Assembly: GCF_021401125.1 (NCBI RefSeq)
Contig: NZ_JACBFQ010000006.1
Span: 124,001 to 188,000, forward strand
Reading direction: 5' to 3'
DNA: 64,000 nt
Source of the DNA: Xanthobacter sp. NM-59
Lineage (GTDB): Bacteria > Pseudomonadota > Alphaproteobacteria > Rhizobiales > Xanthobacteraceae
Made by a program: the position numbers and the translations under genes. A model generated the notes under the pieces. That model was not told the DNA's origin and did no database searches. It worked only from the letters and a program-made list of their open reading frames with translations. This document shows positions 1-8,701 of the stretch, one piece after another; the stretch's first letter is position 1, and every line of letters starts with the position of its first letter.

Positions 1-1437
1 TGGGCACGGCGGGCGGGCATCGCGCTCCTCATCGTCCTGGCGACCGTCTTCACCGTGCGGGCCGTGGATGCCTGGCGGGGGCCGCCGCTGGAGCCCTGGC
101 ACACCTTCGTGCCGAAGGAGATGAGCCGCGCCGAGCTGGCCACCGCGGATCTCGCCACCTACCAGGCGGCCGAGGATAAATTGTTCGCCTCGGTGCGCGA
201 GAATGTGACCGACCAGCTGCCACCGCGCGACCGCGAGCGCTTCAACCGTTATTTCGCACAGAGCCCCGTCTATCCGGGCCACTTCGCGCAGGATTTCAAC
301 CGCACCTTCGTGCTGGAGCCGGAAGGCGAGGCGGTGGGCGCCGCCGTGTTCCTGCACGGCCTCACCGATTCCCCCTACAGCCTGCGCCATCTCGCCCGGC
401 GCTACGCCGCGCGCGGCTTCGTCTCCATCGCACTGCGCCTGCCAGGGCACGGCACCGTGCCGGGAGCGCTGACGGCGGCGCATTATGAGGACTGGATTGC
501 CGCCACCCGCCTCGCCATGCGCGAGGCGCGCCGGCGGATGGGACCGGACAAGCCGGTGCACATCATCGGCTATTCCAATGGCGGCGCGCTCGCGCTGATG
601 CACGCCCTCGACGCCCTTGATGACCCCAAGCTGGTGGCCCCCTCGAAGATCGTGCTGCTTTCGCCCATGGTGGGGGTGACGGAATTCGCGCGCTTTTCCG
701 GCATTGCCGGGTGGCCGGCCATCTTCCCCGCCTTCGCGAAGGCGGCGTGGCTTTCCATCATCCCGGAATTCAACCCCTTCAAATACAATTCGTTTCCGGT
801 GCAGGCCGCGCGCCAGTCCTTCCTTTTGACCCAGGCGCTACAGGCCAACATCCAGCGCCACCTGCGCGCCGGCCGGCTGGCGGGGCTGGCGCCGGTGCTC
901 ACCTTCCAATCGGTGCTGGACCACACCGTAAGCACCCGTGCCGTGATCGATGCCCTCCACACCCATCTGGAGGACAATGGCAGCGAGCTGGTGCTGTTCG
1001 ACATCAATCGAAACACCCATTTCGAGCAATTGCTCAACGCCCGCGCAGAGACCGCCCTTTCCCGGCTGCTGCCACCGGCGCCGCGCACGTTCCGCTCCTC
1101 GGTGGTCACCAATGTGAGCGCCACGTCCGATCAGATGGAAGCGCGCGTGACCCCGGCCGGAGCCACCGAGGATGAGGTGACGCCGCTGGCCCTCGCCTAT
1201 CCGCCCGACGTCTATTCCCTCTCCCATGTGGCGGTGCCGTTTCCGCTCACGGACGGGCTCTACGGCCTCACGCCGGACCCGGCGGACAATTTCGGCGTGC
1301 GCCTGGGCGACATCGCCGCGCGGGGGGAATATGGCGCGCTGATCGTGAATGTGGACATGCTGGTGCGCATGTCGTCCAACCCCTTCTTCCCCTATCTGCT
1401 GGAGCGGCTGGACGCTGGCCTGCCGCCGCGCCCGTGA
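1..1437 (+). CDS. membrane-anchored alpha/beta hydrolase (5' end outside window)
   Basis: The reading frame is open from base 1, and the residues before the first possible GTG (55) form a hydrophobic stretch (AGIALLIVLATVF). The true start therefore lies upstream and the protein has an N-terminal membrane anchor or signal. The body is an alpha/beta hydrolase: an oxyanion-type HGLTDSPYS motif follows the first core strand, and the nucleophile elbow is GYSNGGAL. A late FDINRNTHFEQ segment carries the probable catalytic histidine. The large family includes lipases and carboxylesterases; the substrate is unknown. It ends 25 bp before the convergent AI-2E-family permease gene. Confidence 0.75.
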   Translation, partial: WARRAGIALLIVLATVFTVRAVDAWRGPPLEPWHTFVPKEMSRAELATADLATYQAAEDKLFASVRENVTDQLPPRDRERFNRYFAQSPVYPGHFAQDFNRTFVLEPEGEAVGAAVFLHGLTDSPYSLRHLARRYAARGFVSIALRLPGHGTVPGALTAAHYEDWIAATRLAMREARRRMGPDKPVHIIGYSNGGALALMHALDALDDPKLVAPSKIVLLSPMVGVTEFARFSGIAGWPAIFPAFAKAAWLSIIPEFNPFKYNSFPVQAARQSFLLTQALQANIQRHLRAGRLAGLAPVLTFQSVLDHTVSTRAVIDALHTHLEDNGSELVLFDINRNTHFEQLLNARAETALSRLLPPAPRTFRSSVVTNVSATSDQMEARVTPAGATEDEVTPLALAYPPDVYSLSHVAVPFPLTDGLYGLTPDPADNFGVRLGDIAARGEYGALIVNVDMLVRMSSNPFFPYLLERLDAGLPPRP

Positions 1438-1461
1438 GCGCGGGCGGCAGACTGGCGCCAA

Positions 1462-2514
1462 TCACGCGGCGGCGTCCCCCTGCCCCGGGGCGGGATGCAG
1501 CGCCTCCACATGCGCCGGCTGGCCGGAGAGCACGTCGGCGATGGCGCGTGTCGCCGGGTGGTGCGCGCACAGGGTGAGGGCCGCGATCAGGATCGGCACG
1601 CCGATGAAGGCCCCCGGCACGCCCCACAGGAACGCCCAGAAGAACACCGCGAACAGCACCAGGAACGGCGACACCGCCGTCGCCTTGCCGGCAATGCGCG
1701 GCTCGATATAGCTGCCCGAGAGGAACTGGATCAGGTTGAGACACACGAACACGAATGCCGCCATTTCCCAGGATTCGAACTGGGCCAGGGCGAACAGGGT
1801 GGGCAGCAGGGTGGCGATGAACGGGCCGATGAAGGGAATATAATTGAACGCGAAGGCGAGCGCGCCCCAGGCCAACGCCAACTCCAACCCCGCCGTGAGG
1901 GTGAACACCCACACCACCGCGCCGGTGGCCACGCTCATCAGCGTGCGCACGGCCATGTAGGTCTGCAGCTTGCGGGCGATATCGGCCCCGGCGGTGAGCA
2001 GGAACGCGCCCTTGCCCTTGCGCTCCAGCGCCTTCAGCTGGCTCACCAGGGCCTCGACCTCCAGCAGGCCGAGCAGCACATAGACAAAGGTGAAGACCAG
2101 GAAGCTCGCCAGCCCCTGGAGGCGGCCCGAAACATCCTGGAACAGGCGCAGCAGCCAGCGCACGTCGAAATGGTCGGCCACCACGCTGGCGAGGATGAAG
2201 CCATGGCCTTCCAGCCATTCACCAAGCTGGGCATAAAGGGCCTGGAAGCGGGCGGCATTGGCAAACACCCACTGGCCCACATGGCCAAAGCCCCACACCA
2301 CTACCGAGGTAACGGCCCCCACCACCGCGAGCGTCACCACCAGGGTGAGCAGCACCGCCGCCATCTTCGGCAGGCGAGCCTCCAGCCGCCGCTGCAGCGG
2401 CCACACCACGGCGATCACGAACAGCGCGAACGCCACGGGCGCGAACAGATTTTCCGCCACATAGAGCGCGCAGCCCACGGCAACCGCCGCCACCAGAGCG
2501 ATCAACACCCGCAT
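1462..2514 (-). CDS. AI-2E family transporter (PerM/TqsA-like permease)
   Basis: A 350-residue integral membrane protein with the pattern of the AI-2E/PerM family: hydrophobic N-terminal helices, a central soluble stretch rich in leucine and charged residues, then a C-terminal membrane bundle containing FNYIPFIGPFIATLLPTLFA and GSYIEPRIAGK, both typical of the family. Members are proposed exporters of autoinducer-2 or, in some bacteria, Na+/H+ antiporters. The substrate cannot be told from sequence. The start MRVLIAL leads directly into the first membrane helix. A second minus-strand gene lies just upstream, so the two may be cotranscribed. Confidence 0.85.
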   Translation of the reverse strand: MRVLIALVAAVAVGCALYVAENLFAPVAFALFVIAVVWPLQRRLEARLPKMAAVLLTLVVTLAVVGAVTSVVVWGFGHVGQWVFANAARFQALYAQLGEWLEGHGFILASVVADHFDVRWLLRLFQDVSGRLQGLASFLVFTFVYVLLGLLEVEALVSQLKALERKGKGAFLLTAGADIARKLQTYMAVRTLMSVATGAVVWVFTLTAGLELALAWGALAFAFNYIPFIGPFIATLLPTLFALAQFESWEMAAFVFVCLNLIQFLSGSYIEPRIAGKATAVSPFLVLFAVFFWAFLWGVPGAFIGVPILIAALTLCAHHPATRAIADVLSGQPAHVEALHPAPGQGDAAA

Positions 2515-2547
2515 CGTTCCCCCCTCCCGGCAAGCCCGACGCCGGCC

Positions 2548-3105
2548 TCAAGCCAATTTGTGATCGAAAGCGAAGTCGAGCCGCATGGACTTGATCTTCT
2601 CATACAGCCGGATGTCCTGCGCATTGGGCCACCACGCATAAAGCAGCAGCTCCAGCGGATGCCACAGCCCCACCCATCCGGCGATGATGAAGCCTTCCAC
2701 CAACACTTGCCCCACCAGGCTTTCAGACCCGATCAAGGCTTCCGTTCCGGCCGAGAGCGCAAGGCAGACAAAGAGAAACAAGGCCCCCATGCGCAAGGCA
2801 TGGCGCCCTTCAAGACGCAGTTCGGCAATCTTGCGGCGGTTATATTGAATCTGCTTGTCGCAATACCGTTCGATATATTTCGGCATGTTCGCCAGGCGAG
2901 AATCCCCAGCGGCGTCCGACGGCAGATGAACGATGGCGTGCAGACTTTTCCGCTTCCAGCCGGACTGGGCCTTCAGCGCATCCATCAATTGATCGATACC
3001 GGAAACATCAAGGTCATCGCCCGCGAAGGGATCGATCTCTGGCACCTGAAAGAAATTCTTGACGTCGCTCAGGTGGAGATGGATCTCATTTGTCGTCCCA
3101 CTCAT
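2548..3105 (-). CDS. two-TM protein of unknown function, paralogue of the gene at 6815
   Basis: 185 residues starting at MSGTTNEIHLHL; upstream codons in the same frame look non-coding. An N-terminal acidic soluble domain contains HAIVHLP, followed by a basic linker, a membrane helix (LFLFVCLALSAG) and a second hydrophobic segment ending PLELLLYAWWP. The gene at 6815-7384 has the same plan: an EIRL start, a (I)VIHLP element, two hydrophobic helices, then PLEIFLYEWWPL. They are clearly paralogues, though weakly conserved. I do not recognise a named family. It is transcribed divergently from the lipoprotein hydrolase at 3350. Confidence 0.65.
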   Translation of the reverse strand: MSGTTNEIHLHLSDVKNFFQVPEIDPFAGDDLDVSGIDQLMDALKAQSGWKRKSLHAIVHLPSDAAGDSRLANMPKYIERYCDKQIQYNRRKIAELRLEGRHALRMGALFLFVCLALSAGTEALIGSESLVGQVLVEGFIIAGWVGLWHPLELLLYAWWPNAQDIRLYEKIKSMRLDFAFDHKLA

Positions 3106-3349
3106 GGAAAAGCCGCCTTCCGTGCCGCGTGACGCTGCAATAGCAGAGGCTTGGAGCCATGACGAGGCAGCAGGAAGTCTCACGCGACCGGTGGATCAGG
3201 CTCGCCCGCGACGGAACGACATGGGCCGCACACCGGGCGCTTACCTTATCATCCGCACAACCCGCCCTTCCGCCACGAGATCATTCTCATTTCGCCCGCG
3301 ATACACTATGAGGAAGGCTGACCACACGCGCAGGACACCCCTCCCCACA

Positions 3350-4516
3350 ATGGCACGCACCACCGGCAGCCTCTTCTTCCGCGCAGGACGCGTGCTGGCG
3401 CTGGCCGCCGTCTGCGCGGCGCCCGTGTCGCTTTCCGGCTGCGCGCGGCCGGAAGGGGTGCTTCTTCCGGTGGCCGTGGGCGCCGAGGTGGGCGACAAGG
3501 TAGACATGCTGGTGGCCACCACCCGCGCGCCCTCAGAAACGGAAGGCGTGGTCTTCAGCGGGGAGCGCGGCGACACCCTCTCCTTCGCGAATATCGTGGT
3601 GAGCATTCCGCCCAATCGCGAGCCGGGCTCCATCCAGTGGCCGACCCGGGTGCCGGGCGATCCTTCCCGCGAATTCGTGGTGACGCAGGTGGATCCCCTG
3701 GCACGCAAGCAGGTGCTGCCCTGGTTCCAGCGCCTGCCCAACAACAAGAGGCGGGTGCTGGTGTTCGTGCACGGCTTCAACACGCCGTTCGATGCCGCCG
3801 TGTTCCGCTTCGCCCAGTTCGTACACGACACCAATTCCAATCTGGCCCCCGTGCTGTTCTCCTGGCCCTCCCGCGGGCGGGTGACGAGCTATCTCTATGA
3901 TCGCGAGAGCGCCAATTTCTCCCGCTCCGATCTGGCCTATGTGCTCGCCGAGGCAGCCCGCAGCCCCCACGTGGACGAAGTGGTGGTGCTCGCCCACTCC
4001 ATGGGGGCGTGGCTGGCGGTGGAAGCGTTGCGCCAGCTCGCGCTGCAGGACGGCCGCGTGCCGGCCAAGATCAAGAATGTGATCCTGGCCTCCCCCGATC
4101 TCGACATAGACGTGTTCGAGCGGCAGGTGCGGGACATGGGGCCGAAGCGGCCCAGCATGACCATCTTCGTGTCTCGCAACGACCATGCCCTGAGCCTCTC
4201 GCGCACCCTTTCGGGCGACGTGCAGCGCGTGGGCGCCGTGGACCTCTCCAACCCCGATTACGCGGCCCGCCTGGAGCGGGGCGAGGGCGTCACCGTGCTC
4301 GACCTCACAGCGCTGGAGGGGGGCGACGCGCTGAACCACACCAAGTTCGCCACCCAGCCGGAAATGGTCCGTCTCATCGGTGACCAGCTGGTGGCCGGCC
4401 AGGAGATTTCCGACGGCGTAACCGGGCCGGCGAATGCCGTGGACAAGGTGGGCGGCGCCGTGGGCGCGGTCATCACCGCCCCCATCCAGGTGTTCCGGGC
4501 CGGCATGGCGCGATAG
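3350..4516 (+). CDS. alpha/beta hydrolase lipoprotein (DUF900 type)
   Basis: 388 residues. The N-terminus has a basic start, a hydrophobic core and a lipobox (VSLSGC, cysteine about residue 27), so it is probably a lipoprotein. The catalytic part matches the DUF900 alpha/beta hydrolases: VLVFVHGFNTPFDAAV, then FSWPSRG, then the nucleophile elbow AHSMGAWLAVEAL, and a late NHTKFAT segment. Proteins of this type are putative esterases of unknown substrate. ATG 3350 (MARTTGSL) gives a normal-length signal peptide; ATG 3308 in the same frame is the alternative. No strong ribosome-binding site precedes either. Confidence 0.75.
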   Translation: MARTTGSLFFRAGRVLALAAVCAAPVSLSGCARPEGVLLPVAVGAEVGDKVDMLVATTRAPSETEGVVFSGERGDTLSFANIVVSIPPNREPGSIQWPTRVPGDPSREFVVTQVDPLARKQVLPWFQRLPNNKRRVLVFVHGFNTPFDAAVFRFAQFVHDTNSNLAPVLFSWPSRGRVTSYLYDRESANFSRSDLAYVLAEAARSPHVDEVVVLAHSMGAWLAVEALRQLALQDGRVPAKIKNVILASPDLDIDVFERQVRDMGPKRPSMTIFVSRNDHALSLSRTLSGDVQRVGAVDLSNPDYAARLERGEGVTVLDLTALEGGDALNHTKFATQPEMVRLIGDQLVAGQEISDGVTGPANAVDKVGGAVGAVITAPIQVFRAGMAR

Positions 4517-4712
4517 GCCGGCCGCAGCACCTCCCTGCGCGGCGGAACCGCGCTCAAAAGATCACATGCACAAGAGCGGGTCCGCGTGCGGCCACGCTCG
4601 CACCATATTCACAGGGAACATCCCGGCCGCTTGCTTCGCGTGTGCCATGGGCGAACCATGCGAGGGTGGGCGATCCGCCTTCCCCCTTTGTCATTCACGC
4701 GCGCACTCGAAG

Positions 4713-5861
4713 ATGGCCTCTTTCATCCCCCCGAAATCCTCCACCGGCGCCGCGGCTCCATGGGCAGCCGCTCCGGCCGCCACGATTTCCGCGCCGGGTG
4801 CCGCCCCTCTCGCCACATCCCTGGCTACCCCGCTGGCCGCCCCCGTGGCCGCCCCCCTGGCGCTGCCTCACCGCTTCAGCACGCACGCCCTCCCGCCGGC
4901 GGACCAGTTCGCGGCCTGGCGGGACTTCACGGCTCCGGCGGTGAATCTGGACCTGGTGCAGGCCCCCGATACCAGCTTTGCCGCTGCGCAGGAGGTGTGG
5001 GACCTGGGCAGCATGGCCCTCACCGTCGCGACCATGCCGGGCGCGGGTTATGTGCGATCGTGGCAGCATTGGCGCCGGCCCGCACTGGACCATTGGTGCC
5101 TGGTGCTCTGCCCGCCGGGCCCCAACGGCGCGGCCGCCTTCGGCCTGCGCTCGCTCGCCACGCCGTTCCAGGGCGGAGGCTCGGACGAGCGCGTCATCAG
5201 CCTGTTCATCCCGCGCGACCTCTTCCCCCACCTCGCGCCGCAGCTGGACGGCGCGCCCACGGACCTGCCGCTTGAGGGATTGGGCGGCATTCTGGCGGAC
5301 CATCTGTCGAGCCTGACCCGACAGCTCCCCCTGACTGCCGCCTGCGATGTGCCAGGCCTCGCCACCGCCACCCAGGCCCTGCTGGCCGCCACCCTCGCGC
5401 CCCGGTCCGACCTTGCGGCCGGCGCGACGGATCTCGTGGCCCAGACCCTGAGGGAGCGCGCCCGGCGCATCATCCGGCAGAACATCGCCTCGCCCACCCT
5501 CTCGCCGGACATGCTCTGCCGCGCCCTGGGCGTCTCGCGCTCCCGGCTTTACCGGCTGTTCGAGGAGCTTGGCGGCGTGTCGCGCTACATCCAGCGCCAG
5601 CGGCTGCGGGCGGCATTCACCCTGCTCAACGACCCGAATGAACGTCGCGCGGTGTCGCAGATCGCCGAAGAGCTGGGGTTCTGCGATCATTCCGGATTCA
5701 GCCGCGCATTCAAGGCTGAGTTCGGCCTCTCGCCCAGCGCCGCGCGGGCGGCCAGCGGCGCCCCACAGCCCATCCGCCTGCCCCATGCCCCACCCGCCAA
5801 CCTGCTGGCCTCCACCCCGCTGCGGGACCTCGGCGACATCCTGGGCCGCCTCCAGCCCTAA
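4713..5861 (+). CDS. AraC family transcriptional regulator
   Basis: 382 residues. The first ~50 are a low-complexity Ala/Pro-rich leader. A beta-rich sensor-like region follows, and the C-terminal ~100 residues are an AraC-type double helix-turn-helix: first HTH around LCRALGVSRSRLYRLFEELG, second around AEELGFCDHSGFSRAFKAEFG followed by LSPSAAR. The layout matches the family whose sensor resembles that of AraC-type ligand-binding domain 2. Ligand and targets are unknown; no adjacent operon is an obvious target. The start ATG 4713 (MASFIPP) was chosen because the upstream frame is non-coding in composition. Confidence 0.8.
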   Translation: MASFIPPKSSTGAAAPWAAAPAATISAPGAAPLATSLATPLAAPVAAPLALPHRFSTHALPPADQFAAWRDFTAPAVNLDLVQAPDTSFAAAQEVWDLGSMALTVATMPGAGYVRSWQHWRRPALDHWCLVLCPPGPNGAAAFGLRSLATPFQGGGSDERVISLFIPRDLFPHLAPQLDGAPTDLPLEGLGGILADHLSSLTRQLPLTAACDVPGLATATQALLAATLAPRSDLAAGATDLVAQTLRERARRIIRQNIASPTLSPDMLCRALGVSRSRLYRLFEELGGVSRYIQRQRLRAAFTLLNDPNERRAVSQIAEELGFCDHSGFSRAFKAEFGLSPSAARAASGAPQPIRLPHAPPANLLASTPLRDLGDILGRLQP

Positions 5862-6038
5862 CATGGCACCTCCACCCTTCGGAAAGCCCGTGCTCAAGAG
5901 ATCGTGAGCCCCTTTCGGTGGGAGAAAAGGCTCCCCAATTGATCCGGAGCAAGGTCCCGCTTGCCAACGGGGGCTCTCATCGCTTTCCTAAATGCCGCCC
6001 TTGCCGGCATCCGGCACAATTGAAGGAGGGAGGCTCCC

Positions 6039-6158
6039 ATGTGGTCCCTCGTCCCGCTCGCATTCCTCGCATCTCTCGGCGCCCTGGCCCTGCATTTCGG
6101 CACCGCGCGCCAGCCGGCGCCGCAGCCTGTGCGCGTGCGGGCGCGCCGGCGGCCGTGA
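6039..6158 (+). CDS. 39-residue membrane peptide coupled to flavin reductase gene
   Basis: A short frame preceded by a strong ribosome-binding site (GAAGGAGGGAGG, 6022-6033). The product MWSLVPLAFLASLGALALHF... has one hydrophobic helix followed by a basic Arg-rich tail (VRVRARRRP). Its TGA stop (6156-6158) overlaps the GTG start (6155) of the following flavin reductase-like gene as GTGA, the arrangement of translational coupling. No function is assigned. It could be a real small membrane protein or a leader peptide that drives translation of the next gene, which has no ribosome-binding site of its own. Confidence 0.5.
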   Translation: MWSLVPLAFLASLGALALHFGTARQPAPQPVRVRARRRP

Positions 6159-6685
6159 AGGAGCTGCCGCTCGGCGAGGTTTATCAGCTCCTGGAACCGG
6201 GGCCGGTGGTGCTGCTCACCACCAGCCGCCGGGGCCATGCGAACGTGATGACCATGTCGTGGCACATGATGGTGGAATTCACGCCCCCGCTGGTCGCCTG
6301 CGTGGTGAGCGAGGGTGATTTCAGCCACGCCGCGCTGAAGGCCACGAAGCAATGCGTGATCGCCGTTCCCGCCGTGGAATTGGCGCACAAGGTGGTGGGC
6401 ATCGGCAATTGCTCGGGAGCCGACACCGACAAGTTCGAGATGTTCGAGCTCACCCCCAAGCCGGCGGAGACGGTTGAGGCGCCTTTGATCGCCGAATGCT
6501 TCGCGAACCTCGAATGCAAGGTGGTTAATACACGGCTGGTGAACAGCCTCAACCTGTTCATCCTGGAAGTGGTGAAGGCGTGGCACGACCCGTCGTACAA
6601 AGCCGCAAAGACGATCCACCACCGCGGCTTCGGCCGGTTCGCCGTGGATGGCGAGATCATCAGCATCCCCTCACGGATGCCGTAG
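6155..6685 (+). CDS. flavin reductase family protein (FMN-binding split barrel)
   Basis: 176 residues from a GTG start that overlaps the stop of the preceding 39-codon frame. The sequence GPVVLLTTSRRGHANVMTMSW, with the later PPLVACVVS, is the signature of the flavin reductase-like FMN-binding split barrel (PF01613 type). Such proteins bind FMN and either supply reduced flavin to partner monooxygenases or act as small flavoenzymes. No partner oxygenase is adjacent, so the role is unassigned. Upstream codons in this frame (back to 5918) are less protein-like, which supports the GTG. Confidence 0.75.
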   Translation: MKELPLGEVYQLLEPGPVVLLTTSRRGHANVMTMSWHMMVEFTPPLVACVVSEGDFSHAALKATKQCVIAVPAVELAHKVVGIGNCSGADTDKFEMFELTPKPAETVEAPLIAECFANLECKVVNTRLVNSLNLFILEVVKAWHDPSYKAAKTIHHRGFGRFAVDGEIISIPSRMP

Positions 6686-6814
6686 CGCTTTGATTCGAAG
6701 CGTTTTCTTCACGCGCACCGGAATCCACTTGGCGGCAAGGCGCGCGAGCGCATCCTCAGCCGGTACGGGAGTTGATTCGCTCAGCTTTGGCCGTGCCCAT
6801 GAGGAGGGGAGAGG

Positions 6815-7384
6815 GTGAGCGCGCCCGGGGACGCCATCGAGATCCGCCTGGAGAAGGTCTCCCAGCTCTTCAACATGCTGGACCCCTTTCCGTTTCGGGA
6901 GCGGGATCTCGACGCCGATGCGGAGGAATTCATTGTCGGCTGGGCGCGGGAACTGCCGGCTCGCCAGCCCATCCGCATCGTCATCCACCTGCCGGACGAG
7001 GAAATGCAGCGCCCGGAGGCGCGGGGCGTCGGCGAGGCGATCCACAACTTCTTCCAGGACCGCGCGGATGCGGTCTCGCGCGAGCTGCGCGAACTGTTCC
7101 GCATCGGCCAGCGCATGCTGGTCATCGGTGGCGCGGTGCTGGCTCTGTGCCTGTTCCTGGCGCGCACGGCCACCCGCGCCTTCGGCAGCGGAACCTTCGG
7201 CAGCTTCGTGGTGGAGAGCCTGATCATCCTCGGCTGGGTGGCCAATTCGCGACCGCTGGAAATCTTCCTCTACGAATGGTGGCCACTGGTGCGCAGGCGC
7301 AATCTGTTTCAGCGGCTGGCTCAGGCGGACGTCACAATGGTCGCCACCGCTGCGCCGCGCACGGCGGGCCCCATCGCCGATTGA
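6815..7384 (+). CDS. two-TM protein of unknown function, paralogue of the gene at 2548
   Basis: 189 residues from a GTG start with a good ribosome-binding site (GAGGAGGGGA just upstream). It has an N-terminal soluble region (EIRLEKVSQLF ... RIVIHLPDEEM), a first membrane helix (MLVIGGAVLALCLFLA), a second hydrophobic helix (FVVESLIILGWVA) and a conserved tail PLEIFLYEWWPL. The same features appear in the protein at 2548-3105. Function unknown. The soluble region ahead of the two helices suggests a sensor or scaffold at the inner membrane, but that is inference. Confidence 0.65.
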   Translation: MSAPGDAIEIRLEKVSQLFNMLDPFPFRERDLDADAEEFIVGWARELPARQPIRIVIHLPDEEMQRPEARGVGEAIHNFFQDRADAVSRELRELFRIGQRMLVIGGAVLALCLFLARTATRAFGSGTFGSFVVESLIILGWVANSRPLEIFLYEWWPLVRRRNLFQRLAQADVTMVATAAPRTAGPIAD

Positions 7385-7482
7385 CCCCGCTCAACGCCGA
7401 TGGACCCCCAACGCAGCAAAATGCGTTGTAAGATTGCGAGCGGCGCATTACCGCTGACGCGAACGCTGCGAGGAGATGCACC

Positions 7483-7899
7483 ATGGCCGAAGCGCCCGAT
7501 CTGAACATTCCCGTCGAAAAAGTGTGCTTCCTCGTCCAGCTTGCGCGCGAGTTCGACGTCAAGGACGTGGTGACGGAACCCGATCCCGGCTCCAACTCCG
7601 CCGATGACGCCATGCTCTCGGTGCTGGAAGACCACCCCGACGACCCGGTGCGCGGGGAAATCGTGAGCTTCATCCGCGGCCTGAACGAGGATGAGCAGAT
7701 CGACCTCGTGACCCTCGCCTGGATGGGGCGCGGCGATGGCGAGACCTCCAGCTGGGACGAGCTGCGCGCTGAAGCCTCGCGGGCGCACAATAATCGCACC
7801 GCCAGCTACCTTCTGGGCATGCCGTTGCTGTCCGATTACCTTGAGGAAGCCCTGTCTCAGCTCGGCTATTCCTGCGAGGATCTTGAATCCGAGGAGTGA
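7483..7899 (+). CDS. DUF3775 domain protein
   Basis: 138 residues, very acidic, with the pattern of the small DUF3775 family: an N-terminal LNIPVEKVCFLVQLAREFDVKD, a central ARGEIVSFI-type helix (here RGEIVSFIRGLNEDEQIDLVTLAWMGRG) and a C-terminal helix around YLLGMPLLSDYLEEAL. Function of the family is not known to me. It is followed 33 bp downstream by a chaB-like gene in the same direction. The ATG has a plausible ribosome-binding site (GAGGAG at about 7471). Confidence 0.75.
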   Translation: MAEAPDLNIPVEKVCFLVQLAREFDVKDVVTEPDPGSNSADDAMLSVLEDHPDDPVRGEIVSFIRGLNEDEQIDLVTLAWMGRGDGETSSWDELRAEASRAHNNRTASYLLGMPLLSDYLEEALSQLGYSCEDLESEE

Positions 7900-7932
7900 T
7901 GCCGCCGGCGCCGTGCAGAGCGGGGAGCCCCC

Positions 7933-8145
7933 ATGCCATATCGCAGCAATGCCGACCTGCCGGCATCGGTGCGGGAGCATCTGCCGGCGCATGCCTGCGA
8001 CATCTACCGCGCCGCATTCAATGCCGCCTATGCCGCGCACGCGGATGACCCGCGGCGCGAGGAAGCCGCCCACCGGATCGCGTGGGCGGCGGTGAAGCGC
8101 AAGTACATCAAAGAAGAGGGCCGCTGGATTTCCGTTCCGGACTGA
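7933..8145 (+). CDS. ChaB family small protein
   Basis: 70 residues that match the ChaB family along their whole length: MPYRSNADLPASVREHLP at the start, a central helix IYRAAFNAAYAAH, then AHRIAWAAVKRKY and a short tail. E. coli ChaB is linked by name to the ChaA cation antiporter, but its molecular role is unclear. Here the neighbours are a DUF3775 gene upstream and a PEBP-type gene downstream, and no chaA is present. Confidence 0.85.
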   Translation: MPYRSNADLPASVREHLPAHACDIYRAAFNAAYAAHADDPRREEAAHRIAWAAVKRKYIKEEGRWISVPD

Positions 8146-8254
8146 AATCCCCATTGCCGGACGGTCGTGAGCCTGCCATGGAATTCGGCCCACGGATCGT
8201 TGACTCGGACCTGCGGCGCGAGTGCCCTCGCAGCCACGGCCACGGAGCAAACCT

Positions 8255-8701
8255 ATGCGCCTGTTCTCCTCGGCCTTCGCCAATGGCGAGCCCCTGCCCC
8301 GTCGCTTCACCTGCGACGGCGAAAACCTGTCGCCGCCTTTGCAGTGGGCCGGCGTACCCGCCGCCACCCGCAGCTTCGCCCTGGTCTGCTCCGATCCGGA
8401 TGCGCCGCGCGGCACCTTTCACCATTGGGCCATGTTCGATCTGCCGCCCACGCTCACGGCGCTGGCGGAGGGCCAGACGCCCCTCGGCATTCGCGGCGCG
8501 CTCAATGATTTCGGCAAGCAAGGCTATGCCGGCCCCTGCCCTCCGCGTGGCCATGGCTCCCATCACTATGTGTTCGAGCTGTTCGCCGTCACCGTCCAGC
8601 GGCTCGAATGCGGGTTGCAACCCACCGGCGCGGACGTGGCCCGGGCGGCGCGTCGCGCCTCCTGCGACATCGCTCGCCTCACCGGCCTTTACGCACGCTG
8701 A
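8255..8701 (+). CDS. YbhB/YbcL family (PEBP / Raf kinase inhibitor-like) protein
   Basis: 148 residues from ATG 8255, which has GGAG eight bases upstream; a GTG at 8222 is a less likely start. The fold is the phosphatidylethanolamine-binding protein type: FTCDGENLSPPLQW near the N-terminus, the ligand-site motif CSDPDAPRGTFHHWAMFDLP, and GYAGPCPPRGHGSHHYVFELFA. The bacterial members are cytosolic with unknown ligands. The last 13 bp overlap the end of the convergent phosphoribosyltransferase gene. Confidence 0.85.
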   Translation: MRLFSSAFANGEPLPRRFTCDGENLSPPLQWAGVPAATRSFALVCSDPDAPRGTFHHWAMFDLPPTLTALAEGQTPLGIRGALNDFGKQGYAGPCPPRGHGSHHYVFELFAVTVQRLECGLQPTGADVARAARRASCDIARLTGLYAR

